In this document: in pieces, positions 1 through 5,631 of the stretch
How the letters are laid out: the number at the start of each line of letters is the position of its first letter
How positions within the stretch are numbered: the first letter of the stretch is position 1
Source of the DNA: an uncultured Anaerolineaceae bacterium
Lineage (GTDB): Bacteria; Chloroflexota; Anaerolineae; Anaerolineales; Anaerolineaceae
NCBI GenBank assembly: GCA_937920255.1
Contig: CALDSL010000392.1
Location: 1 to 8,500, forward strand
DNA length: 8,500 nt
Direction: 5' to 3'
Translations under genes and position numbers: made by a program
Notes under the pieces: model-generated
Seen by the model: only the letters and a program-made list of their open reading frames with translations
What the model was told of the DNA's origin: nothing
The model's database searches: none

Positions 1-2
1 AC

Positions 3-248
3 TTCCACCCGCCGACCAACTACTTCCCGCTGATCGTGCACGAAGCGCTGATGATCGAACCGACCGAGACGGAGAACAAGCAGACGCTCGACCGTTTCGT
101 CGATACGCTGATCAAGATCGCCGAAGAGGCGCGCACTGATCCCAGCCTGCTGAAGAACGCCCCGCACAACACGCCCATCGGGCGCGTGGACGAGGTGAAA
201 GCCGCCAAGGATCTGGTGTTGTGCTGCTGGATGCCTGACGCAGTATAG
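3..248 (+). CDS. gcvPB: Glycine dehydrogenase (decarboxylating) subunit 2, C-terminal end (partial)
   Basis: This is the C-terminal 81 residues of the P-protein beta subunit of the glycine cleavage system, the PLP enzyme that decarboxylates glycine and passes the aminomethyl group to lipoylated H protein. The reading frame is open from base 3 and begins FHPPTNYFPLIVHEALMIEP, followed by TETE, a segment strongly typical of the end of GcvPB/GcvP. It finishes with the usual PHNTP.GRVDEVKAAKDLVL stretch and a short tail ending at TAG 246-248. The PLP lysine lies upstream, outside the window. The split two-subunit form is common in Firmicutes, Chloroflexota, Thermotoga and archaea; a full-length fused GcvP cannot be strictly excluded from the tail alone, but the short end fits subunit 2 better. 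A hairpin follows 26 bases after the stop, so this is probably the last gene of its transcript. Confidence 0.9.
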   Translation, partial: FHPPTNYFPLIVHEALMIEPTETENKQTLDRFVDTLIKIAEEARTDPSLLKNAPHNTPIGRVDEVKAAKDLVLCCWMPDAV

Positions 249-274
249 CCGGATCAATTTTTCATAACAAAGTT

Positions 275-306
275 GCCAGCCCCTGATGCAATTCCCAGGG
301 GCTGGC
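275..306 (+). terminator. Terminator-like hairpin after gcvPB
   Basis: An 11-bp perfect inverted repeat (gccagcccctg at 275-285, caggggctggc at 296-306) encloses a 10-base loop. It lies 26 bases after the gcvPB stop and upstream of the next promoter, where a terminator would be expected. The 3' flank (gcttcccag) has no run of T, so it does not fit the classical intrinsic model. Termination would be weak or factor-assisted. Confidence 0.55.
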
Positions 307-334
307 GCTTCCCAGCGCGGACGAGTGAATTCGC

Positions 335-364
335 TTGCCTTGAAAAGCCCCTCTACCATATAAT
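335..364 (+). promoter_or_regulatory. Predicted sigma-70-type promoter for the AOR/MoaD operon
   Basis: A perfect -10 box TATAAT lies at 359-364 and a -35-like TTGCCT at 335-340 (4 of 6 to consensus), with an 18-bp spacer. Transcription would start near base 371, leaving a leader of about 43 bases before the ATG at 414. It sits between the gcvPB hairpin and the AOR gene in an AT-richer stretch of an otherwise GC-rich region. A nearby TTGAAA (340-345) is only 13 bp from the -10 box and was not preferred. Confidence 0.55.
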
Positions 365-401
365 ACAGACAGAAATCCACCCCACGATCGACAACTTACT
401 C

Positions 402-407
402 GAGGAG
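402..407 (+). promoter_or_regulatory. Ribosome binding site deciding the AOR start
   Basis: GAGGAG at 402-407 lies 6 bases before ATG 414. It fixes the start of the AOR gene there rather than at upstream in-frame start codons as far back as 273, which would translate through the hairpin and promoter. Confidence 0.8.
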
Positions 408-413
408 ATCATC

Positions 414-2117
414 ATGCAAATCTGGCGCGTGAATGTCGAAAACCAGAACGTAACCCAGGAACCAGTACCGGCAACATGGGAGCATTTGGGGGGCCGTGGT
501 TTGCAGGCGCGCATTCTGCTGGACGAAGTGCCGCCGACCTGCGAGCCGCTGGGGCCGTACAACAAGCTGATCTTCACGCCCGGTTTGCTGGTTGGGCATA
601 TGCTGTCTTCATGTGACCGCCTTTCGGTCGGCAGTAAAAGCCCGCTCACGGGTGGGATTAAAGAGTCCAATGCGGGCGGCACCACCGGCATGGCCATGAC
701 GCTGCTGGACATGAAAGCGCTGATCATCGAAGGCGAGCCGCGAACGAAAGATTGGTGGGTGCTGTACCTGGGCAAAAACGGTTGCCGCTTTGACCCCGCC
801 GGCGACCTGGTTGGTTTGGGCGTCTACGCCAGCGCGGCGCGGCTGCTGGAACGCTACGGCAACAAGGTTTCGATTTCCCTGATCGGGCCAGGTGGCGAGA
901 TGGAGCTGCGCGCGGCTGGCATCCAGAACCTGGACAAGGACCGCGTGCCTTCGCGCATCAACGCGCGCGGCGGTTTAGGCGCGGTGATGGGTTCCAAGCG
1001 AATTAAAGCCATCGTCTTCGACGCGGCGGGCGGGCAAAAACAACCCCTGGCCAACCCGGAAGCGTTCCGCGCGGCGCACAAGGTCTACACCCAGGCGGTG
1101 CTGAACCATCCGCAGTCGGCGGTCTTCCGCGATTACAGCACGCTGGGCGTGGGGCGGATGAGCAACGCCTTTGGGGGCATCCCCACGCGCAATTTCTCGC
1201 AGGGTACCAACCCGGAGTTCGAACAGATCAGCGCCGAGCACTTCCGCGAAATGGTCCTGGAACGCGGCGGCGAGGGCGACCCGGCGCATGCCTGCATGCC
1301 GGGCTGCACCATCCGCTGCTCGAATGTGTTTGCGGGGGAAGACGGCCAGGAGGTGATCGTTTCGCCGGTGGAATATGAAACCGTCGGGTTGATGGGCTCG
1401 AACCTGGACATCAACAACCTGGATGTGATCGGGCGGATGAACTGGATTGTCAACGACCTGGGGCTTGACTCGATCGACGTTGGCGCGGCGCTGGGCGTGG
1501 CAGCCGAAGCCGGGCTGATGGAATTTGGCGACGGCCAGCGGGCGATTGAATTGTTAAAGGAAATCTACACCGGCTCGCCGCTGGGACGCATGCTGGGTCA
1601 CGGCGCTGCCATGACCGGGCGGGTTCTGGGGATCAAGCGCGTGCCGGTGATGAAGAACCAGGCGATCAGCGCTTACGATCCGCGCGCGATCAAGGGTACC
1701 GGCGTCACCTATGCCACCTCGCCGCAGGGCGCAGACCATACCGCGGGGCTGACGATCCGGGCCAAGATCGACCATTTGGATCCAAAAGTCCAGATCGAAC
1801 CATCGCGCAACGCGCAGATTAACATGGCCGGGTATGACTCCCTGGGCGTGTGCAGCTTCGCCGGGTTTGGTTTTGCCGCCTCGCCTGAATCGATCCGCGA
1901 TTTGATCAACGCGCGTTACGGCTGGCAGGTGGGCATGGACTTCCTGCAGGTGCTCGGCCGCGAGGTTTTGCTGCTGGAGCGCGAGTTCAACCGCAAGGCC
2001 GGCTTCACCAAGGAAGATGACCGCGCGCCGGAATGGATGCGGCGCGAAGCCCTTCCCCCCACCGGCGCGGTGTTCGATGTGGCCGACGATGATCTGGACA
2101 GCGTTTTCAATTGGTAG
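414..2117 (+). CDS. Aldehyde ferredoxin oxidoreductase family protein
   Basis: A 567-residue member of the AOR family, in which a tungsten (or molybdenum) bis-pyranopterin cofactor and one [4Fe-4S] cluster oxidise aldehydes to acids, or serve related substrates, with ferredoxin as usual partner. Length is slightly below typical AORs (about 600). The N-terminal domain has GGRGLQAR at residues 26-33, GSKSPLTGG and RGGLGAVMGSKRIKAI. The cluster ligands are C294, C298, C302 and C480. Pterin-binding motifs are NxxGLD (347-352) and DSLGVC (475-480). TGVTYATSPQGADHT is also classic for the family. ATG 414 is chosen because of the GAGGAG site and because homology begins at MQIWRVN. The three clustered cysteines are spaced CX3CX3C, not the CX2CX3C of Pyrococcus AOR. 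The stop overlaps the start of the MoaD-like gene by 7 bases. Substrate cannot be told; no separate electron-transfer subunit is adjacent. Confidence 0.93.
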   Translation: MQIWRVNVENQNVTQEPVPATWEHLGGRGLQARILLDEVPPTCEPLGPYNKLIFTPGLLVGHMLSSCDRLSVGSKSPLTGGIKESNAGGTTGMAMTLLDMKALIIEGEPRTKDWWVLYLGKNGCRFDPAGDLVGLGVYASAARLLERYGNKVSISLIGPGGEMELRAAGIQNLDKDRVPSRINARGGLGAVMGSKRIKAIVFDAAGGQKQPLANPEAFRAAHKVYTQAVLNHPQSAVFRDYSTLGVGRMSNAFGGIPTRNFSQGTNPEFEQISAEHFREMVLERGGEGDPAHACMPGCTIRCSNVFAGEDGQEVIVSPVEYETVGLMGSNLDINNLDVIGRMNWIVNDLGLDSIDVGAALGVAAEAGLMEFGDGQRAIELLKEIYTGSPLGRMLGHGAAMTGRVLGIKRVPVMKNQAISAYDPRAIKGTGVTYATSPQGADHTAGLTIRAKIDHLDPKVQIEPSRNAQINMAGYDSLGVCSFAGFGFAASPESIRDLINARYGWQVGMDFLQVLGREVLLLEREFNRKAGFTKEDDRAPEWMRREALPPTGAVFDVADDDLDSVFNW

Positions 2118-2356
2118 TCCACGTTACCCTGCACACAGTGTTACAGGAACAACCCGGAGGCAAACGCCGGGTTCACGTGGATATCACGCTGGAGGACGGC
2201 GCGACCATTTCCGCGCTGTACCGGCATATGGACCTGCGCTACCCGATGCAGGAACTGCTGCTGGTGGTTAACCGCCGCATCGTAGACGCAGAGCAGGCGC
2301 TGGAGGACGGCGACCGGGTGGATTTCATCCCGGCCCTGTCCGGCGGTGGGCAGTGA
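2111..2356 (+). CDS. MoaD/ThiS-family sulfur carrier protein linked to AOR
   Basis: An 81-residue protein with a ubiquitin-like (beta-grasp) fold signature: strand VVHVTLHTVLQ at the N-terminus, central LEDGATISALY, LLLVVNRRIVD, then LEDGDRVDFIPALSGGG. Such carriers end in a Gly-Gly that is adenylated and thiocarboxylated by a MoeB-type enzyme to donate sulfur for the pterin dithiolene. MoaD-like genes are often found beside AOR genes, so it probably serves the tungsten/molybdenum cofactor of the upstream enzyme. The TTG start at 2111 overlaps the AOR stop by 7 bases, implying translational coupling; the next in-frame start (GTG 2138) would delete the first beta strand. No clear Shine-Dalgarno was seen. 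Oddly, the tail reads S77-G-G-G-Q81, so Gly-Gly is not strictly terminal. Confidence 0.85.
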   Translation: MVVHVTLHTVLQEQPGGKRRVHVDITLEDGATISALYRHMDLRYPMQELLLVVNRRIVDAEQALEDGDRVDFIPALSGGGQ

Positions 2357-2369
2357 TAAGCCGTTCTGG

Positions 2370-2398
2370 TTGACAATGGCAGGCATTTCCGGTATACC
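2370..2398 (+). promoter_or_regulatory. Predicted sigma-70-type promoter for the phosphoesterase/pepA pair
   Basis: A perfect -35 box TTGACA at 2370-2375 and TATACC at 2393-2398 (4 of 6 to TATAAT) are separated by 17 bp. Transcription would start near 2405, about 20 bases before the TTG start. It lies in the 68-base gap after the MoaD-like gene, so the downstream pair need not depend on the AOR promoter. Confidence 0.6.
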
Positions 2399-2400
2399 TG
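2380..2400. promoter_or_regulatory. Imperfect dyad over the -10 box (possible operator)
   Basis: CAGGCAT (2380-2386) and ATACCTG (2394-2400) are inverted copies with one mismatch, centred on base 2390, and the inner GGTATACC (2391-2398) is itself a perfect 8-base palindrome. A second inverted repeat, TTCTGGTT (2364-2371) with AACCAGAA (2403-2410), brackets the promoter. Position and symmetry suit repressor binding, but no regulator is known and short dyads arise by chance. Confidence 0.25.
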
Positions 2401-2414
2401 ATAACCAGAAGGGT

Positions 2415-2418
2415 AGGA
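2415..2418 (+). promoter_or_regulatory. Ribosome binding site supporting a TTG start
   Basis: AGGA at 2415-2418 (context TAGGAAA) is 6 bases before TTG 2425. It supports the non-ATG start of the phosphoesterase over the downstream ATG at 2506, which has no comparable site in view. Confidence 0.55.
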
Positions 2419-2424
2419 AAACGA

Positions 2425-3573
2425 TTGGAAAACGACGTTGACAACACCAGGGTCTGGCGCTATCCGGGTACGGAGGGCAATCCCTTTGATATTGCTTTGC
2501 GAAAAATGGTGCTGGTGGAGAATATCCCCGGCATTGTGTTTGCAGTTTTGCTGCTGATCCCGGCGCTGGCCGGGCTGCGCTTCGGCTGGCAGGGTGTAGC
2601 CGCGTTATGGGGTTTCTTCCTGCTGGATTGGGCGCTGCTGGCGGCGCTGCCGCGCGCGGGGCGTTCGTTCGGCCCAGCCAAACCGGTGACGATCATCCTG
2701 GCGCTGGCGCGCGCGTTCTTCGCGATCCTGCCGCTATGGCTGTGGCTGGCGGTCAGCCTGCAGATTGCCGGGACGCTGATGGTGATCTACGGCTTCTGGA
2801 TCGAACCGCACCGCCTGACTTTCACCCGACAGCGGATGGTGTCGGAGAAGCTGCCGCCGGACACACGCATCCGCATGCTGCACCTTGGCGATTTGCACAT
2901 GGAGCGCATCACCAAGCGAGAGCGCCGGCTCAACGCATGGATCAAGGAACAGAAACCGGATCTGATTGTTTTTTCCGGCGACTTTTTGAACCTGTCATAT
3001 TTGCGCGACCCGAAAGCCTGGGAAGACGCGCGCGCGGTGGTGCGCGAATGGTCCGCCCCGCTGGGGGTCTATGCCGTCACAGGCAGCCCGGCGGTCGACC
3101 TTCCGGACGTGATGCCGGTTTTGCTCAAAGACCTGCCGCTGCGCTGGCTGGACGACGACCGCGTGAGCATTCCCATAGAGGGAGGGCAGATCGACATCTA
3201 CGGCATCACCTGCACGCACATGCCCCAGGAAGACGGCCCGCGCCTGGAAGCGCTGGCTGGCAGCGGGACAAAGAATTTCAGCATCCTGCTGTACCATTCG
3301 CCTGACCTGGCGCCTGAGGCTGCCGCGGCGGGGATGGACATGCAGCTTTCGGGGCACACGCATGGCGGACAGGTGCGCCTGCCGCTGTTTGGCGCGCTGT
3401 TTGCCGCCTCGCTTTACGGAAAACGCTTCGAATCTGGCCGCTACTTGCTGGATCAAATGACTCTGTACGTTACCCGGGGGATCGGTTTGGAAGGACAGGG
3501 CGCGCCGCGCGTCCGGTTCCTGTGTCCGCCGGAGATTATTCTTTGGGATCTGGAAGGCAAACCCGCAATTTAG
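2425..3573 (+). CDS. Membrane-anchored calcineurin-like metallophosphoesterase, YkuE-like, with altered GNH motif
   Basis: A 382-residue protein with about four hydrophobic segments (roughly residues 34-51, 54-75, 87-104, 105-126) followed by a calcineurin-like phosphoesterase domain (about 147-380). This layout matches YkuE-type membrane metallophosphoesterases, which cut phosphoesters using a two-metal site. Seen motifs: GDLH (D156, H158), GDF (D186), YH (H291) and SGHTHGG (H311, H313). The expected GNH(D/E) motif, whose Asn binds metal and whose His is catalytic, reads TGSPAVD: S221 and P222 replace Asn and His. Activity may therefore be reduced, lost or changed. TTG 2425 is preferred for its AGGA site; ATG 2506 (residue 28) is the alternative and would keep all membrane segments. 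It has its own predicted promoter, and its stop codon overlaps the pepA ribosome binding site. Substrate unknown. Confidence 0.85.
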   Translation: MENDVDNTRVWRYPGTEGNPFDIALRKMVLVENIPGIVFAVLLLIPALAGLRFGWQGVAALWGFFLLDWALLAALPRAGRSFGPAKPVTIILALARAFFAILPLWLWLAVSLQIAGTLMVIYGFWIEPHRLTFTRQRMVSEKLPPDTRIRMLHLGDLHMERITKRERRLNAWIKEQKPDLIVFSGDFLNLSYLRDPKAWEDARAVVREWSAPLGVYAVTGSPAVDLPDVMPVLLKDLPLRWLDDDRVSIPIEGGQIDIYGITCTHMPQEDGPRLEALAGSGTKNFSILLYHSPDLAPEAAAAGMDMQLSGHTHGGQVRLPLFGALFAASLYGKRFESGRYLLDQMTLYVTRGIGLEGQGAPRVRFLCPPEIILWDLEGKPAI

Positions 3574-3576
3574 GAG
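3572..3576 (+). promoter_or_regulatory. pepA ribosome binding site overlapping the upstream stop
   Basis: AGGAG at 3572-3576 includes the last two bases of the phosphoesterase stop TAG (3571-3573) and sits 7 bases before ATG 3584. The arrangement suggests coupled translation of the pair. Confidence 0.75.
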
Positions 3577-3583
3577 CAAAGCA

Positions 3584-5014
3584 ATGACGAAAACCTATAC
3601 CGCACCCGCACCTGGGATCAATCTTGTAACGGCCGCGCAACAGCCCGGCCGGCTGACGGTCCAGTTTGAAGCCGCCCCGGAGAAAGTCTCCGCCGGCGAG
3701 CCGGGGATGAGCACCGGCGATGTGCTCTTCCTGCGCAACGCCGACGGCAGCAGCGCCCTGACCGTATCGCTGGGCAAACGCGAGAAGATCCGCGCGGAAA
3801 GCTTCCGGCAGGCCGGCGGGGCGCTGGCCGCCTGGCTGATCAAGCATAACGTGGAGCAGGCCCAGATCGATACCGCCGCGCTGGCAGCGTTTGGCGTGGG
3901 GTCAGCAGAAAGCGCGCTGCTGGAGGGGATGCTGCTGGGCGCATTCCGTTTTGGCCGTTACAAGAGCGGGGAGGAAACCCCCACCATCCCGACCGTCTCC
4001 CTCAGCGGCGGCGACGGGCTGGAACAGACCCTGGACGAGGCGCGCAAGCTGGCCGCGGCGGTCAACCTGGCGCGCGATTGGGGCCACGAACCGGCCAACG
4101 TGATCAACCCGGTGACGCTGGCCGAGCGCGTAACAGAATTAGCCAGCGAATACAACCTTAAGGTCACCATCATTGATGACAATGCGCTGAAAGAAATGGG
4201 CGCTGGCGCAATCCACGCGGTGGGCAAGGGCAGCAAGACGCCCTCGCGGCTTATCCTGCTGGAATACCCCGGCGCGGACGGCACCGGCGACCCGGTTGTG
4301 CTGGTTGGCAAGGCCATCACCTTTGACACCGGTGGGTATTCACTCAAAGACAGCAGCAATATTCTGGGCATGAAGTACGACAAGTGCGGCGCGATGGCCA
4401 CCATCGGCTCGGTGGTAGCGGCGGCCTCGCTGGGGCTGAAAACACGCGTGATCGGCGTGGTGGCCGCGGCGGAGAATATGGTTTCGGGTGAAGCCTACCG
4501 CCCGGATGATATTCTCACCACCCTTTCGGGCAAGACGGTGGAAATCATCAGCACCGACGCCGAAGGCCGCCTGGTGCTGGCGGATGCGCTCACCTACGCG
4601 GCGCGTAACCTGAACCCGCGCGCGATGGTCGACTTTGCCACGCTGACCGGAGCGTGCGTAGTGGCGCTGGGCAAGGTGCGCGCCGGGCTGCTCTCCACCG
4701 ACGATGGACTGGCCGAGGCGCTGTACCAGGCAGGTGAAGCCACGCACGAGCGCCTGTGGCGGCTGCCGCTGGACGAAGATTACGACCAGCAGATCAAAGG
4801 CGACGACGGCGACATCAAGAACTCCGGTGGGCGTGAGGCGGGAGCGATCATCGGCGGCACGTTCTTGAAGAATTTCGTGGTGCCGGCCGTGCCGTGGGCG
4901 CACATCGATATCGCCGGAATGGCCAGCGTCGCCAAGGATATGCCCTACTGCCAGAAAGGCGCGACCGGCTTCGGCGTTCGGCTGGCGGTGGCGTATTTGA
5001 AGGGATTGGAGTAA
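3584..5014 (+). CDS. pepA: Leucyl aminopeptidase, M17 family
   Basis: A 476-residue cytosolic aminopeptidase of the M17 family, which forms hexamers and removes N-terminal residues from peptides with two divalent metals. The N-terminal macro-like domain covers about residues 1-165 and the catalytic domain the rest. Metal and catalytic residues by alignment to the family pattern are K243 and D248 (VGKAITFDTGG), K255 (SLK), D266 (MKYDKCGA), and D325, E327 and R329 (STDAEGR). All are present, so it should be active. Small departures from the usual pattern are Ser instead of Asn in the NTDAEGRL signature and KCGA instead of the common MGGA. Length is normal. The start has AGGAG 7 bases upstream, and the gene follows the phosphoesterase after 10 bases, so they are likely cotranscribed. 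A long perfect hairpin 9 bases after its stop probably ends the transcript. Confidence 0.94.
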   Translation: MTKTYTAPAPGINLVTAAQQPGRLTVQFEAAPEKVSAGEPGMSTGDVLFLRNADGSSALTVSLGKREKIRAESFRQAGGALAAWLIKHNVEQAQIDTAALAAFGVGSAESALLEGMLLGAFRFGRYKSGEETPTIPTVSLSGGDGLEQTLDEARKLAAAVNLARDWGHEPANVINPVTLAERVTELASEYNLKVTIIDDNALKEMGAGAIHAVGKGSKTPSRLILLEYPGADGTGDPVVLVGKAITFDTGGYSLKDSSNILGMKYDKCGAMATIGSVVAAASLGLKTRVIGVVAAAENMVSGEAYRPDDILTTLSGKTVEIISTDAEGRLVLADALTYAARNLNPRAMVDFATLTGACVVALGKVRAGLLSTDDGLAEALYQAGEATHERLWRLPLDEDYDQQIKGDDGDIKNSGGREAGAIIGGTFLKNFVVPAVPWAHIDIAGMASVAKDMPYCQKGATGFGVRLAVAYLKGLE

Positions 5015-5022
5015 GAAGAACT

Positions 5023-5085
5023 GAGCAATCCCCCAGTCCCTTTGCTTGCTCCGCAGGAGCAAGCAAAGGGACTGGGGGATTGCTC
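5023..5085. terminator. Perfect 30-bp inverted repeat between convergent genes
   Basis: Arms 5023-5052 and 5056-5085 are perfect reverse complements (30 bp), leaving a 3-base loop (gca). Allowing a 2-base bulge on the left, 5017-5020 also pairs with 5086-5089. It lies between pepA and the oppositely oriented PH-like gene. Each side is followed in its own direction by a T/C-rich stretch rather than a clean T run, so it could act as a two-way terminator. The stem is longer and more perfect than a usual intrinsic terminator, so a dispersed palindromic repeat is an alternative. Confidence 0.7.
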
Positions 5086-5106
5086 TTCTCTTTGCTTAGC
5101 TGGCGT

Positions 5107-5595
5107 CTAGCGCCCAAAAACATGCGGGGCGTAGCTGCGCAATTGCTTCTCCAGCGGGTCAGTGGACGATTTCTTGTCAAGGTGAACATCGCCGAACCAG
5201 GAAATCGGAATTCTCGTACTGACAGGTTGCCCGCGGTCGTTCTGCTTTTCGATCATCAAGTATGTTTTGTCTTTCTCTAACGTAATTCGTTTTACCTCTG
5301 ACCAGGCGGCAGAAATCTTCCGGATATTTTGGAATTGCAGGCCCTCTTTTGACACAGTCAGCCGCGCTGCTATGATCGAATAAATGCCAACTGCAGCAAG
5401 AACGTACAGGCAAACATCGAGGAAAATAAACAAATACAAATCAGAGGCCATGTCTGCTGAACTTTCTGTCAACAACCAGGTCATCAATATCGCCGGAGCC
5501 AACAACAACGACTGATTGAATGCCATGCGAAGCTTTTGTTTGGGCAGCATGGTGTACATGGTTGCATTGGATAACGGGCTGGCATTTGTGGTCAT
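5107..5595 (-). CDS. Small membrane protein with PH-like domain, function unknown
   Basis: A 162-residue protein not recognised as a named family. A polar N-terminus (1-27) is followed by two hydrophobic segments (about 28-43 and 53-77), then a soluble domain beginning RLTVSKEGLQFQNI and including AWSEVKRITL, TYLMIEK, PISWFGD and a final helix LEKQLRSYAPHV. Two membrane helices followed by a small beta domain with a conserved Trp and a C-terminal helix resemble bacterial PH-like proteins; this is a fold-level guess. ATG 5595 is supported by GAGGA (5603-5607 on the + strand) 7 bases upstream; Met13 is an alternative. It follows the M1 peptidase gene by 36 bases, so it is probably in that operon. 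Its base composition is clearly lower in GC (about 45% in a sampled 60 bases) than its neighbours, which could mean later acquisition or relaxed codon use. Confidence 0.75.
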   Translation of the reverse strand: MTTNASPLSNATMYTMLPKQKLRMAFNQSLLLAPAILMTWLLTESSADMASDLYLFIFLDVCLYVLAAVGIYSIIAARLTVSKEGLQFQNIRKISAAWSEVKRITLEKDKTYLMIEKQNDRGQPVSTRIPISWFGDVHLDKKSSTDPLEKQLRSYAPHVFGR

Positions 5596-5602
5596 GCGTT
5601 TG

Positions 5603-5607
5603 TCCTC
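5603..5607 (-). promoter_or_regulatory. Ribosome binding site of the PH-like gene
   Basis: On the - strand this reads GAGGA, 7 bases before the ATG at 5595. It lies in the 36-base gap after the M1 peptidase stop and supports the full-length 162-residue start. Confidence 0.65.
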
Positions 5608-5631
5608 GGTTGAAGCTGGAACGTATTGATC

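Noticed and set aside
305..318. Small hairpin gcgct-tccc-agcgc sharing bases with the gcvPB terminator stem (possible attenuator switch)
   Set aside because: Only 5 bp, lies upstream of the predicted transcription start of the AOR operon, and overlaps the larger stem by two bases only; not enough for a riboswitch claim.
273..413. In-frame upstream extension of the AOR reading frame (47 extra residues)
   Set aside because: It runs through the gcvPB hairpin and the predicted promoter, has no family similarity, and ATG 414 has a strong GAGGAG site.
2607..3305. 232-residue open frame on the + strand inside the phosphoesterase gene
   Set aside because: Out-of-frame shadow in GC-rich DNA, rich in Arg, Ala, Gly and His; the other frame holds clear phosphoesterase motifs.
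4340..5062. 240-residue open frame antisense to pepA, running into the hairpin
   Set aside because: Arg/His/Gln-rich composition with no domain pattern; the pepA frame carries all M17 catalytic residues here.
5102..5114. Short ggcg/cgcc hairpin over the PH-like gene stop codon
   Set aside because: Four pairs plus a wobble; expected by chance in GC-rich DNA and dwarfed by the adjacent 30-bp hairpin.
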